A stretch of 64,000 bases of DNA, from positions 1 to 64,000 of the forward strand of contig NZ_AXAP01000029.1 in NCBI RefSeq assembly GCF_000472865.1, in the 5' to 3' direction. Below, piece after piece: positions 42,559-51,432 of this stretch (position 1 is the stretch's first letter; every line of letters begins with the position of its first letter). The notes under the pieces are model-generated. The model saw nothing but the letters and a program-made list of their open reading frames with translations, had not been told where the DNA came from and did not search any database. Both the position numbers and the translations under genes were made by a program. Source of the DNA: Bradyrhizobium elkanii WSM2783 (lineage in GTDB: Bacteria; Pseudomonadota; Alphaproteobacteria; Rhizobiales; Xanthobacteraceae).

Positions 42559-44467
42559 ACTTAGATACTATCAGCGCGACGCAATCGACGCGGTCTATGA
42601 CTACTGGCAGAAAAATCCTGCCGGTAATCCCCTTATCGTTATCCCGACCGGAGGGGGCAAGTCACCGGTGCTTGGCACCATCACGGAAGAGATGATCGGC
42701 TTCGAGCCGCAGACGCGCATCGTCATGGCGACGCACGTTGCAGAACTGATCGAGCAGAACTACGCCGAACTGGTCGGCCTGTGGCCGTTCGCACCGGCTG
42801 GCATCTTCTCGGCCGGGCTGGGGCGCAGAGATGCGCACTCTCAAATCATCTTCGGCGGCATCCAGACGATGTGGAGGCACGCTGCCCGTATCGGTCATGT
42901 CGATCTGCTGATCATCGACGAAGCGCACATGCTGCCGCCGGACGCGGAGACGATGTACGGCAAGTTCATTGCGGCGCTGAAGAAGATCAACCCGAAGATG
43001 TTGATCCTGGGCCTGACCGCGACGCCGTATCGCACCAACTCCGGTATGCTCACGGAGGGCGACGACGCGATGTTCGACGCCATCGTCTACGAAATCTCGA
43101 TCCGCGAGCTTATCGAAAAGGGCTTCCTGTGCCCGCTGGTCTCGAAGGCCACCGCCACCGCGAAGACAATGGTCGATTTCAGCAAGCTCCGTCGCTCCAG
43201 CGGCGAGTTCACCGATAAGTCGCTCAAGGCCGTGTTCGACAAGAGCGAGATCACGGAAGCGGCGGTCGATGAGATCATTGGCTACGCGACCAGCAACGAG
43301 AGGCCGCGCAAGTCATGGCTTTTGTTCTGCGCTGGCGTTGAGCACGCATTCCATGTTCGTGACGCGATCCGCGCACGCGGCTATTCATGCGAAACGATCC
43401 ACGGCGGCATGGAGAAGGGTGAGCGCAACCGGATTCTTGAAGACCTCAAGTCCGGCAAGCTTACGTCAGTCACCAACTACGGCGTTCTCACGACCGGTAC
43501 CAACATCAAGCGCATCGACCTGATCGCGCTGTTGCGGGCGACGGACAGCACGCAGCTTTATGTTCAGATGTGCGGGCGCGGAACGCGTCTCTTGGGCGAC
43601 ACGCTCGAAGAGTCCATCCGCAACGGGAAGGAAGATTGTCTCGTTCTCGACTTCGGTGGCAACGTCCGCAGGCACGGGCCAATCGATTGCGTCAAGATCA
43701 AGAAACCGGGCAAGGGCGGCGGTGAAGCACCGGTGAAGGAATGCCCGAAGTGCTTCTCGCTGATCTTCGCCGGTCTGATGGAGTGCCCTGACTGCGGTCA
43801 CAAGTTTGAGCGTGATGTTGAGAAGAACATCAAGCAGACCGCCGACGCCGCGCCGATTATGTCGGTGACGAAGCCCGAATGGATCCCGGTGAAGCGGCGC
43901 ACGTTCTATCGGCACGATAAGCCCGGCGGCACGCCGAGCATTCGCGTCGAGTACCTGTGCGGGTCGGTCTCGCACAAGGAATGGATTTGCCCCGAACATC
44001 AGGGCTTCGCCCGCGTAAAGTTCGAAAAGTGGTGGCGGCAGCACACCGGCAAGGACGACGCGCCGTTCTCGATCCAAGAGACGTTCGACCGCGCGAAAGA
44101 GCTTTGCGAGACCGCCGAGATCATGATCAAGGCGAACGGTAAGCATTGGGAGATCGTCGCGCGCAGGCTCGGCGAGATCGCGCCCGAAGGGCAGTCGCAG
44201 TCGTTCGTGTCGGTGCAGCCGTCGCGCGAAGCGATCATGAATCGGTGGGCTGAACTGAACCCGAAGCCGACGACGGACGCACCGAAGCCTTGGGCGACGA
44301 AGGCCCCGGTGGCGAATGACAACAACCGCGCCGTGATGCCTGGGCACATCAAACCGGCTGCGGCAGTTCGGACCACGGCTCCGTGGAATGCGCAGATGAC
44401 GCCGCCGCTGCCGCAGACGCGCGCGCCTTGGGGCAACGCCGATCTCGACGACGACATTCCGTTTTGA
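42548..44467 (+). CDS. superfamily 2 (DEAD/DEAH) helicase, phage replication
   Basis: 639 residues from the ATG at 42548, overlapping the methylase by 11 bp. Walker A is VIPTGGGKSPVLG, motif II is LLIIDEAHMLP, motif III GLTATPYRT, and motif VI-like MCGRGTRLL. A four-Cys zinc ribbon (ECPKCFSLIFAGLMECPDCG) lies at about 400-425. The C-terminal 200 residues have a Pro-rich tail. It resembles phage RecQ/UvsW-like helicases found with primases. It likely unwinds DNA at replication or recombination forks. Confidence 0.9.
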   Translation: MAFELRYYQRDAIDAVYDYWQKNPAGNPLIVIPTGGGKSPVLGTITEEMIGFEPQTRIVMATHVAELIEQNYAELVGLWPFAPAGIFSAGLGRRDAHSQIIFGGIQTMWRHAARIGHVDLLIIDEAHMLPPDAETMYGKFIAALKKINPKMLILGLTATPYRTNSGMLTEGDDAMFDAIVYEISIRELIEKGFLCPLVSKATATAKTMVDFSKLRRSSGEFTDKSLKAVFDKSEITEAAVDEIIGYATSNERPRKSWLLFCAGVEHAFHVRDAIRARGYSCETIHGGMEKGERNRILEDLKSGKLTSVTNYGVLTTGTNIKRIDLIALLRATDSTQLYVQMCGRGTRLLGDTLEESIRNGKEDCLVLDFGGNVRRHGPIDCVKIKKPGKGGGEAPVKECPKCFSLIFAGLMECPDCGHKFERDVEKNIKQTADAAPIMSVTKPEWIPVKRRTFYRHDKPGGTPSIRVEYLCGSVSHKEWICPEHQGFARVKFEKWWRQHTGKDDAPFSIQETFDRAKELCETAEIMIKANGKHWEIVARRLGEIAPEGQSQSFVSVQPSREAIMNRWAELNPKPTTDAPKPWATKAPVANDNNRAVMPGHIKPAAAVRTTAPWNAQMTPPLPQTRAPWGNADLDDDIPF

Positions 44468-44477
44468 GGGGACGACT

Positions 44478-44741
44478 GTGGGGAAGTTTCACAAGGCGCT
44501 TCGGCGCAACGAGTCGTTCCTGAAGTTGAGCGACTACCTGAATGAACATGGCTACCGCTTCGAGCCGTTCCATGCGGGCAAGCATCCGTATGTTGTCGTG
44601 CATCTCGAAGGTGGGAGATCGGTGAAGTTCTTCTTTCCATCGAGTGCCGGTGATCGCCGGTCTGCCGACAACTGCGTGTCGCAGATCAAGCGCGTAATCC
44701 GCGACCGTCTAGCGAGCAATGACAATCATGCGCGTGTTTGA
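44478..44741 (+). CDS. small phage protein of unknown function
   Basis: 87 residues from a GTG. LSDYLNEHGYRFEPFHAGK and YVVVHLEGGRSVKFFFPSS give an alpha-beta fold that recalls HicA-like domains, but no partner antitoxin is adjacent, so I leave it unnamed. The end overlaps the next gene by 23 bp. Confidence 0.6.
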   Translation: MGKFHKALRRNESFLKLSDYLNEHGYRFEPFHAGKHPYVVVHLEGGRSVKFFFPSSAGDRRSADNCVSQIKRVIRDRLASNDNHARV

Positions 44742-45078
44742 TCCCGAGCCCATCTGTTGCGGCGTTTGCCGCCGCGAGGCGACCGGCATTGGCTATGCAC
44801 CTAAGCAGGGCAAGCCTGTGCTTTGGCTCTGCGAAGAACCGGAATGTATCTCACTAGGAAAGGCCATCTTCCACATGATGCCGAAGACTCTCACCGTGAC
44901 TGAAGCCCTCGCACTTCAAGACGCTGGCGCTGATGCCGGGGCGTACCTCGAACGGCTCGGCAAGTTCAACCTGTCCGAACTGACCGAGAAAGAATGGTCA
45001 ACCTTCCTGACCACCATCCTCAACGCCTACGGCGAGAACATGCGCAAGCGTGTGACCCAGGCTATTGCTCCCTTCTGA
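44719..45078 (+). CDS. Cys-containing phage protein (DUF6511-like)
   Basis: 119 residues. ICCGVCRREATGIGY and WLCEEPECISLG provide four to five Cys that could bind zinc; a helical C-terminus follows (LSELTEKEWSTFLTTILNAY). Such proteins accompany phage primase genes. The DUF number is from memory and uncertain. Confidence 0.6.
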   Translation: MTIMRVFDPEPICCGVCRREATGIGYAPKQGKPVLWLCEEPECISLGKAIFHMMPKTLTVTEALALQDAGADAGAYLERLGKFNLSELTEKEWSTFLTTILNAYGENMRKRVTQAIAPF

Positions 45079-45090
45079 GGACTCTCTTCG

Positions 45091-47586
45091 ATGATCGAAT
45101 CTCCTTTCGCGCAGACCGGGCCGGGGCTCTATGAAAACGGCTTCAATCCGATCCCGATCATGCCGAACAGTAAGTTGCCGGGACAATACGCTGACGATAG
45201 CTGGCGCGCATACAAGGGCTGGAACGACTTCTGCACCACGCGGCCAAGCCAGTTGCAGATCAACTACTGGTCAAAGTGGCCGAACGCCGGTGTTGGCGTG
45301 GCCTGCGGCATGGGACTGATCTGCATCGACATCGATCTCGAAGCGGCGATGACGGCGCTGCTCGAAATGCTGCCGCCGTCGAACGTGCAGAAAAAGGGCC
45401 GCAAGGGCATCTCACTCTTCTATCGCGGCAACACGGATGTCATCCGCTCGCGCAACTTCCGCACGCCTGAAAAGGTCGGTCTTGTCGATCTGCTCTCGGA
45501 AGGCAAGCAGACGGTGTTGCCGCCTTCGATCCATCCTGACACCGGCGAGCCGTATTATTGGTGGACCGACGACACGCTGATGGACCTTCGGCTCGATGAC
45601 CTTACCGAGTTGCCCAACGATATAGCCGAGCGCATCGGCGAAGTGCTGAAGGCGTTCGGCTATGATCCCCAGGCTGACCGGCGCTATGAGCCCCCGGCCG
45701 ACATCCCCGATGTCAGTCAGTGCCATTCGACCGACTTCTTCCGCAAGCTGAACGAAGACGCGCTGTCGAACCTGCATGCCTGGGTGCCGAAGCTGGCGCT
45801 GCCGAAGGGCCGGTGGCTTGGGGCTAAGTACCGCGCGGTCGCGCCCTGGCGCTCGTCCGGCTCGGGCCGTCCGATGGCGAAGCGCCATCCGAACCTATCC
45901 TTCGACCCGACCGGCATTCAGGACTTCGGCACTATGGAGACCTTCACGCCGATCAACGTTGTCATGAAGGCGATGGAGCTTGGCGAGGCGCAACGGGACG
46001 CGGCCGTGCAATGGCTGGGCGAGCAGCTTGGCTATAACTTCGGCGTCGAGATCGACCTGCGCTCGCGGCGGAAGGAAGCCACGCAGATGGCGGAAGCCGC
46101 TGCACGTGAGGCGGCGCGAGGGAAGGCGGTCATCGAGTCGACGCCGGTCGCCTCGGGGCAGTCATGGGTCGAGCGCCAGATGTCGGAAGGCAAGACTCCG
46201 TGGGTGACAACGACCCCGCCGAAGACGGAAACCACCACGGTCGCACCGCCTTCCAACGTGCCCGCTACGGTGCCTGCGGAGCCCGCTGGCGAGCTTGTCG
46301 AAGATCCTGCTACGGATGCCGAGCACAACGAGATCGCGCCCACGATGGCGGAATTGGAGGCTCTGTGCCATCCGCCGGGACTGGTCGGCGACATCATGGA
46401 TTGGATCGCCGCGTCTACGTCGAGTCCGTCGCGCCCTCTCGCCCTTGGGCCTGCTCTCGGCTTCGTGGGGACGCTCGCCGGGCGTCATCACGCCGGGCCG
46501 ACGAACCTGCGCACCAACCTCTACATCGTCGCCCTGGCTCCCTCTGGCTACGGCAAGGACCATCCTCGCAAGGCGCTTCAGCGGCTCGCCATCGAATCCG
46601 GTCTTGACCGATATCTCGGGCCGGAAGGCTTCCTGTCGGATTCGGCGCTCCGCAAGACCATCGAGCACAACCCGTCGCAGTTGTCGCTCATTGACGAGTT
46701 CGGCGGCTTCATCTCGAAGATCATGGATCGGCGCGCCGGGACGCATCAGTCAAGTATCCGGCAGATGCTCATGACCATGTTCACGTCGGCCGATGGCATG
46801 TTCAAGGGCACGGCGGCGGCGGCCGAAAGTGCGACGCCGATCTACAACCCAAACTTCTCGATTTACGGAACTAGCACGCCGTTCGATTTCTGGCCCGCGA
46901 TGTCCGGCAAGGGCATCTCGGACGGCTTCCTGCCGCGCTGGCTCGTCCTGACGATCACCGGCGACCCGGCGGATGGTGTCGAGCCGACGATGTCGCTCGA
47001 TCCGCCGACGAAGCTGATCGAGGATTGCCGGGCGATCATCACCCACAACGGCGCTGGCAATTTGCCGGACTCGTCCTCGCGCCCGATCCTGCGGCCTCGC
47101 GTCGCAGATTGGGGCGTCGGCGCGAAGGAACGGTGGATGGAGTTGCGATTGGCATTCAAGCGGCGCGGCGAGAAGTGTTCGCCGGACTTAGCCGCTCTGT
47201 GGACCCGCTTGATGGAGGTGGCGTTGCGCGTCGCTCATATCGTCGCCATCGGTGTCGATCCGACGAAGCCCGTGCTTACGCGCGATCTGGTCGATTGGGC
47301 GGCGAGGCTCATGGAGCTTTCGACCCGGCACTGCATCGTCGAGGTCAGCGACCGCCTGGCACTCAACGATAAGCAGGCCGAGTACCTGAAGGTTCGGCGC
47401 TGGATCAAGGAAGCCGGGGCGGCTGGCGTCACTAGCTCGGCGCTCAAGAAGATGGTCAACGGCGAGTTCGATCTGCGTCGGCTGAACGACATCACGCAAC
47501 AGCTTCTCGAGTCCAAGCAGATCGAGCAGCGGTTCGCCTCGACCCCGACCGGCGGTCGGCCGTCGCATCGGTGGTTCGCGCTATAA
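45091..47586 (+). CDS. primase-polymerase / DUF3987 helicase fusion
   Basis: 831 residues. Residues 10-200 match a bifunctional primase/polymerase domain (FNPIPIMPNSKLPG; catalytic acidic triad in MGLICIDIDLEAAM). A linker of about 140 residues follows, rich in Pro/Thr/Glu. Residues 400-830 form a DUF3987 ATPase domain with Walker A in LAPSGYGKDHPRKAL and acidic strand SQLSLIDEFGGFISK. The fusion is the phage replicative primase-helicase and would start replication with the helicase and recombination genes upstream. It ends the rightward early operon. Confidence 0.88.
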   Translation: MIESPFAQTGPGLYENGFNPIPIMPNSKLPGQYADDSWRAYKGWNDFCTTRPSQLQINYWSKWPNAGVGVACGMGLICIDIDLEAAMTALLEMLPPSNVQKKGRKGISLFYRGNTDVIRSRNFRTPEKVGLVDLLSEGKQTVLPPSIHPDTGEPYYWWTDDTLMDLRLDDLTELPNDIAERIGEVLKAFGYDPQADRRYEPPADIPDVSQCHSTDFFRKLNEDALSNLHAWVPKLALPKGRWLGAKYRAVAPWRSSGSGRPMAKRHPNLSFDPTGIQDFGTMETFTPINVVMKAMELGEAQRDAAVQWLGEQLGYNFGVEIDLRSRRKEATQMAEAAAREAARGKAVIESTPVASGQSWVERQMSEGKTPWVTTTPPKTETTTVAPPSNVPATVPAEPAGELVEDPATDAEHNEIAPTMAELEALCHPPGLVGDIMDWIAASTSSPSRPLALGPALGFVGTLAGRHHAGPTNLRTNLYIVALAPSGYGKDHPRKALQRLAIESGLDRYLGPEGFLSDSALRKTIEHNPSQLSLIDEFGGFISKIMDRRAGTHQSSIRQMLMTMFTSADGMFKGTAAAAESATPIYNPNFSIYGTSTPFDFWPAMSGKGISDGFLPRWLVLTITGDPADGVEPTMSLDPPTKLIEDCRAIITHNGAGNLPDSSSRPILRPRVADWGVGAKERWMELRLAFKRRGEKCSPDLAALWTRLMEVALRVAHIVAIGVDPTKPVLTRDLVDWAARLMELSTRHCIVEVSDRLALNDKQAEYLKVRRWIKEAGAAGVTSSALKKMVNGEFDLRRLNDITQQLLESKQIEQRFASTPTGGRPSHRWFAL

Positions 47587-47602
47587 TGAGTGTGCCGACG
47601 AA

Positions 47603-47632
47603 TAAAAAAAGCCCGCTGCGAAGCGGGCTCCC
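47603..47632 (-). terminator. bidirectional-type terminator between convergent operons
   Basis: AGCCCGCT-GCGA-AGCGGGCT lies at 47610-47629. Reading leftward it is followed by seven T residues; reading rightward CCCGTATTTTT follows. It separates the primase gene from the leftward small-gene block. Confidence 0.85.
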
Positions 47633-47659
47633 GTATTTTTGCGGCGATGGAAAGGGCGA

Positions 47660-48040
47660 CTAGCCGTCGTCATCTTCGAACGCTGCGGTGAAGCTCTGAG
47701 CCGCCAGCGAGGCGGGCGAGACATGGGCAATCGGCTTGACGTAGCGACGAACGGCAGCGGCGAAGTCACCGACCGGCAAAGAGGTAAGTTCCGACATCGA
47801 AACCTCGCCCTTGGCGCGGCTGACGATTGCGGAAGAGCCGCCGAGCGCCAGCGTTCCGATCAGGATGGTGACGATCATCGCGGGCAGGCGCATCGCCTTC
47901 ATCACTCCGTTGCGTCTCTGCGTATTCGCATAAAGCTGGAGTGCCTCTGCGCACAAAGCGCTATCGCTCGGCCCAAGCGTCACTTCTTCCCCAGCACTCA
48001 ACGCTACAGCCAGCGCGAGCGCATCACCCCGATTTATCAC
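47660..48040 (-). CDS. small phage protein with one membrane segment
   Basis: 126 residues from a GTG at 48040 with AAAGGA upstream. The first 45 residues are soluble, a hydrophobic segment follows at about 55-75 (MIVTILIGTLALGGSSAIV), then a short tail ending FEDDDG. An ATG at 47902 would give only the membrane half. No family recognised; last gene of the leftward block. Confidence 0.5.
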   Translation of the reverse strand: MINRGDALALAVALSAGEEVTLGPSDSALCAEALQLYANTQRRNGVMKAMRLPAMIVTILIGTLALGGSSAIVSRAKGEVSMSELTSLPVGDFAAAVRRYVKPIAHVSPASLAAQSFTAAFEDDDG

Positions 48041-48241
48041 GATTGATGGTCCTTTCTTGTCGAGGATACCTACCTCGATCCTTCCTTGGTGAGTGGCACG
48101 CAAGGCACCGGCGTTTTGTCGGTGCAACGTTGTCTATGTGTTCCCCTTATGTGCCGTCAATTGGGTGAGCGGTTAATAACGGGGAGAAAGCGATAAGATG
48201 CTAAACCACATCCTAGCGTTGGGTCGATCCACGCGCGTTCG

Positions 48242-48661
48242 TCAGTGATACAGACTCGCGGCGCGGATCACCTTCTGCCCGTAGACGGTGCATCGGGGAC
48301 GAGCGTAGACACCGCGCTGATAGAGGCTCACGCCAGCGCACCCCGGGCCGCCGCGCGAGATCGCGATACGAAGGTATCGCATTCCGGCGCGGACGCCGGT
48401 GGAGCAATCGAACAAGTTGCCGGTGACGCCAACGCTGCGAGCGGTGGCAGGCTTCACCTGCATGATCCCCCGCTCGCCAGCACTTCCGCGAAGGCGGCAG
48501 TTATAGTTGCTCTCCACCTTGATCACGGCATGCGCGAGGCGGCGCGGAACGCCATGCTCGTCTGCGGCAGCATCGATCATTGAACGAAGGTCGGACCCGA
48601 ACGCAGGCAAAGAGGTCCCTATCACGGCCGCGAGTGCGACCGCGCTCAGAAGGCGCTTCAT
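48242..48661 (-). CDS. lytic transglycosylase (SLT domain), exported
   Basis: 139 residues with a signal peptide (MKRLLSAVALAAVIGTSLPAFG). The SLT fold is shown by VPRRLAHAVIKVESNYNC (catalytic Glu), GERGIMQVKPATARSVG and NLFDCSTGVRAGMRYLR. It cleaves peptidoglycan, perhaps for phage DNA entry, lysis support or superinfection effects. Its place in the early leftward block, expressed away from the late genes, is unusual. Confidence 0.88.
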   Translation of the reverse strand: MKRLLSAVALAAVIGTSLPAFGSDLRSMIDAAADEHGVPRRLAHAVIKVESNYNCRLRGSAGERGIMQVKPATARSVGVTGNLFDCSTGVRAGMRYLRIAISRGGPGCAGVSLYQRGVYARPRCTVYGQKVIRAASLYH

Positions 48662-48675
48662 GTTTTCGTCTCCTA

Positions 48676-49020
48676 CTAGGCCGCTATGGCTTCACACTCG
48701 AAGCGCCGGGCCTCCTCTCGGCGACGCTGGTTTTCTTTGTGCGTCACCATTTCCAGATGATCCGCGTTCACGCATTTGCGTGTGCGGCAGCGATGATCGA
48801 GTTGCTTGCGTGGGGGGATCGGGCCATGTTCGAGCACGAACATCACGATATGGACGGCCATTGTGCCGCCATCGAGACACATGCGCGGATAGTCCTTACC
48901 CCTTCCGGTGCTCCCCGATGTTGGTCCTGTCCAGATGTGGCAGGGCGTATCGAGCGGCCCGTCCACGATCTCGACGCGCGCCATGACCTTCTCGCGAATC
49001 CGATCTCTGCGTGAAGTCAT
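48676..49020 (-). CDS. HNH endonuclease, homing-type
   Basis: 114 residues from the ATG at 49020, with TTGAGG upstream. The segment HIWTGPTSG, then GPIPPRKQLDHRCRTRKCVN and PDHL/ADHLEMVTHKEN has the HNH metal and catalytic residues with two Cys, as in phage homing endonucleases. It may be a selfish gene or part of the phage replication region. A start at 49065 is possible. Confidence 0.82.
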   Translation of the reverse strand: MTSRRDRIREKVMARVEIVDGPLDTPCHIWTGPTSGSTGRGKDYPRMCLDGGTMAVHIVMFVLEHGPIPPRKQLDHRCRTRKCVNADHLEMVTHKENQRRREEARRFECEAIAA

Positions 49021-49030
49021 TTGGATCGCC

Positions 49031-49237
49031 TCAAGCGCGCAACTGGCGCTGCTTGAACGCCTCAATGTGGAACGCGCGATTGTGCGGCGTGTCGTTGACG
49101 GGCCATGGCACGCGAGACAGAGCGTTGCGACGCTGCCCGCCCTCGACCCAGGTATGCAGCAACTCGGCGAACGGATTGCCGTTCGCGCGAGTGCGGTTGA
49201 CGATCTTCACGTCAACGTCGGTCAGGACGCGCGCCAT
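49031..49237 (-). CDS. small phage protein, basic
   Basis: 68 residues beginning MARVLTDVDVKIVNRTRANG with a strand-rich N-terminus and a basic tail. It begins one base before the stop of the 49239 gene and ends 10 bp before the HNH start. No family recognised. Confidence 0.5.
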   Translation of the reverse strand: MARVLTDVDVKIVNRTRANGNPFAELLHTWVEGGQRRNALSRVPWPVNDTPHNRAFHIEAFKQRQLRA

Positions 49238-49238
49238 C

Positions 49239-49490
49239 TCACGCGGCGTCCTTCTCGGTGGTCACGCCGAGCAAGGCCAGATTCACGTCAACGATGGCGA
49301 TCTGTTGCGAGATGATCAGCTTCATCTCGGGCACCATCTTCTCGACGATGTCGGGCCGAACGTCCTGCGTGTTCAGCATCGGCGACTTGATCGTGATGCG
49401 CGGCTCGGCGTCGAGACGCAAGAGCAGGCCGTTGAGGTAGTCGCGTTCCTTGATCAGTTCGCCGACTGCGGCGAAGTCATTCAGCTTCAT
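49239..49490 (-). CDS. small helical phage protein
   Basis: 83 residues from the ATG at 49490 (GGGGA upstream). FAAVGELIKERDYLNGLLLRL is a coiled coil and VEKMVPEMKLIISQQIAIV a second helix. It overlaps the next upstream gene by 14 bp. Function unknown. Confidence 0.55.
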   Translation of the reverse strand: MKLNDFAAVGELIKERDYLNGLLLRLDAEPRITIKSPMLNTQDVRPDIVEKMVPEMKLIISQQIAIVDVNLALLGVTTEKDAA

Positions 49491-49734
49491 TGTCCCCGTT
49501 CCCCAGGTTGTCGAGTCCATAGATGTTGCGGAAGGCGTCGCGGCTGATGTCTCTCGGATCAACCTCGACGATGTTCGGCGGAAGGGCTGCGTTCGGATCG
49601 GGCTCGACGGCGATGCCGTCCATTGCGATCCCGCCGCCGGTCAGAAAGCAGTGGTGATAGTCGGCGGCGCGCAGCTTCTCGGCGATCTCCGCGAACGCCG
49701 CCTGACTGATGGGAAGCCTGACCAGCGTGCTCAC
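49477..49734 (-). CDS. hypothetical phage protein
   Basis: 85 residues: LPISQAAFAEIAEKLRAADYHHCFLTGG, an acidic C-terminus LDNLGNGDNEAE. It overlaps both flanking genes slightly. Not recognised. Confidence 0.55.
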   Translation of the reverse strand: MSTLVRLPISQAAFAEIAEKLRAADYHHCFLTGGGIAMDGIAVEPDPNAALPPNIVEVDPRDISRDAFRNIYGLDNLGNGDNEAE

Positions 49735-49982
49735 GATCCGTCACCCACGCGGTAGGCGGCGCGAAGTGCGTTAAGCCGCTTCTCGGTGTCAGCGAGCTTG
49801 GCCTGCAATTCGGCGGTGATCGCGCTGGTGAAGTTCGTGATCTCGCGGGCGAGATCGGTGCGTTCTGCGGTGACGTAGCCGAGCCCCATGGACTTCTGGC
49901 GCTCGTCAGCCGTCACGACGTACTTGCGATCAACGAAGGCTTGCGCCTGGGCGAGCAGAGCCGGGTTCTGAGTGCGCGCCAT
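49731..49982 (-). CDS. hypothetical phage protein with coiled coil
   Basis: 83 residues ending in a helix ITAELQAKLADTEKRLNALR. It overlaps the downstream gene by 4 bp. No family recognised. Confidence 0.55.
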   Translation of the reverse strand: MARTQNPALLAQAQAFVDRKYVVTADERQKSMGLGYVTAERTDLAREITNFTSAITAELQAKLADTEKRLNALRAAYRVGDGS

Positions 49983-49983
49983 G

Positions 49984-50706
49984 TCAGTAGTGCTTTCCGT
50001 TCACGGCCTTGAGGCGAGCTTCCGCCTTGTGGTCGGGCCGCACTTCGTTGAAACGCAGCTTGTCGGCAGCGGCGGCACCAACTGCGAGGCGCTGGGCACC
50101 GGCGAGGTCGAAGATGCGAAAGAGCGCATCGGCAAGCTCGACGGTCAGGCCGGGGTAATTGGGCAGCTTGTCGTCTGCCAGATTCTTGCGATGGGCTTCC
50201 ATCGCTTCGGCGATCTCGCTGACGGTCAGCATGAGCTTGGTCGGCACGATGAACCGCGCGTTGCGCAGGTCTTCGCCGGTGGCCGGGTCGATCCACCAAT
50301 GCTTGTTGGCGTTGTGAACGACATCGGTCAGCCAGTCGATGCAGAAGCGAACGATGGTGGCGGGCTCATGAAACTCGGCGAGCGCATCGTCGATGATCTC
50401 GATAGCTGCGTTCGGTGCCTTGTCCTGAATGACTTCACGGGCATCAAGAAGCGCTTGCACGAACATGGCGGACTCGCCCGAGCGCTTCGCGTTCATCTGG
50501 ATCAGCGTGTCGATGTTCGCGCGCAGTATGTCGGTCTGCGCCTTGGTGGCGGTCTGAGCCTTCAACTCGAACCAACCGTAGCCGAGCAGCAAGATGGTCA
50601 TCGCGGTGAACAGGACGGCCATGGCGGTGTGGCCTGCGAGAGCGGACTCGATAGCGAGTGCGAGGCCGTGCCCACCGGCAACGATCCCGAAGAAGAGGCG
50701 AAACAT
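49984..50706 (-). CDS. phage membrane protein, two N-terminal transmembrane segments
   Basis: 240 residues. FRLFFGIVAGGHGLALAIES and TAMAVLFTAMTILLLGYGWF are hydrophobic segments at about 3-22 and 29-50; the remaining 190 residues are soluble and helical (ADILRANIDTLIQMNAKRSG; FVQALLDAREVIQD; LTVELADALFRIFDL). Superinfection exclusion is one possible role for an early membrane protein, but nothing in the sequence proves it. Confidence 0.65.
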   Translation of the reverse strand: MFRLFFGIVAGGHGLALAIESALAGHTAMAVLFTAMTILLLGYGWFELKAQTATKAQTDILRANIDTLIQMNAKRSGESAMFVQALLDAREVIQDKAPNAAIEIIDDALAEFHEPATIVRFCIDWLTDVVHNANKHWWIDPATGEDLRNARFIVPTKLMLTVSEIAEAMEAHRKNLADDKLPNYPGLTVELADALFRIFDLAGAQRLAVGAAAADKLRFNEVRPDHKAEARLKAVNGKHY

Positions 50707-50765
50707 GGAGTGATGCTTTCGTGAGAGGTTGAACCTGCAAGGATCGCTTGCAGGTTGGGGAGGGC

Positions 50766-51032
50766 TCAGTTGAGCGGTTGAACGTTGTGGGCGGGCGGCA
50801 GCTTCTTGCCGATCGCGCGAGCGCCTTCGGCCGTGACGCGGAAGATGCGCATCGCGCCGTACCCGGCGGCGAGGTCGCAGAACATCGCGCCCTTCTCGGC
50901 GAGGCTCTTGGCGAGCTTGATGTCTTGGCCGTTGGCGTGAACGGCCACGCGGTTGCGGTTGATGGAGCGTGAGCGTTCGAGGCCGAGCGCCCGGCGGACC
51001 AACATGCCTTCGTCGTGGGTGATGGCGTTCAT
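50766..51032 (-). CDS. small phage protein of unknown function
   Basis: 88 residues from the ATG at 51032 (GAGGGG upstream). AITHDEGMLVRRALGLERSR and GAMRIFRVTAEGARAIGKKL suggest an alpha-beta fold with a wing, similar to short phage regulators. A start two codons earlier is possible. Confidence 0.55.
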   Translation of the reverse strand: MNAITHDEGMLVRRALGLERSRSINRNRVAVHANGQDIKLAKSLAEKGAMFCDLAAGYGAMRIFRVTAEGARAIGKKLPPAHNVQPLN

Positions 51033-51042
51033 GGTCATCCCC

Positions 51043-51432
51043 TCAAGCGAACAAGGCGTTCTGGTCGGCGTGCATTGCCTGCGGCGCGGAGCGACGCGGC
51101 TTTGCGGTGGTGGTGGGTTCGGGGAGGGGGACTTCCGTCTCACTGTCGCGATGGCGAAGGACGTGAGCGGTCATGCCGCTGGCGTTCTTGCGGCGATCCT
51201 TCAGCTTGATCAGGACGCCCTTCTTGACGAGTTCGGAGACGCGAGGGCGGATCGCCAGGACGTTCTCGCCCATCTGCTTGGCGATCTCGTCCGCCGTCAG
51301 GCGATAGCCGTGCTGCATAAGCTCGACGATCTTGAAGCGGAGCATGAAAGCTCGGCTGGCAATCTGCTCGGCGGCATCCTTGGATGCGCCGCCGCCCTTC
51401 GACCCCGGCGTGTTCGGATACTTCTCAGGCAT
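51043..51432 (-). CDS. winged-helix phage regulator
   Basis: 129 residues from the ATG at 51432 with GGGAGA upstream. Residues 30-80 make a MarR/ArsR-like winged helix: FMLRFKIVELMQHGYRLTAD, KQMGENVLAIRPRVSELVKKG. A flexible Pro/Thr tail follows. It is the first gene of the leftward block and faces an AT-rich gap. It may control that block. Confidence 0.7.
   Translation of the reverse strand: MPEKYPNTPGSKGGGASKDAAEQIASRAFMLRFKIVELMQHGYRLTADEIAKQMGENVLAIRPRVSELVKKGVLIKLKDRRKNASGMTAHVLRHRDSETEVPLPEPTTTAKPRRSAPQAMHADQNALFA

Noticed and set aside
44478..44741. HicA toxin of a toxin-antitoxin pair
   Set aside because: The fold is reminiscent, but no HicB-like partner follows and the gene sits in a replication operon.
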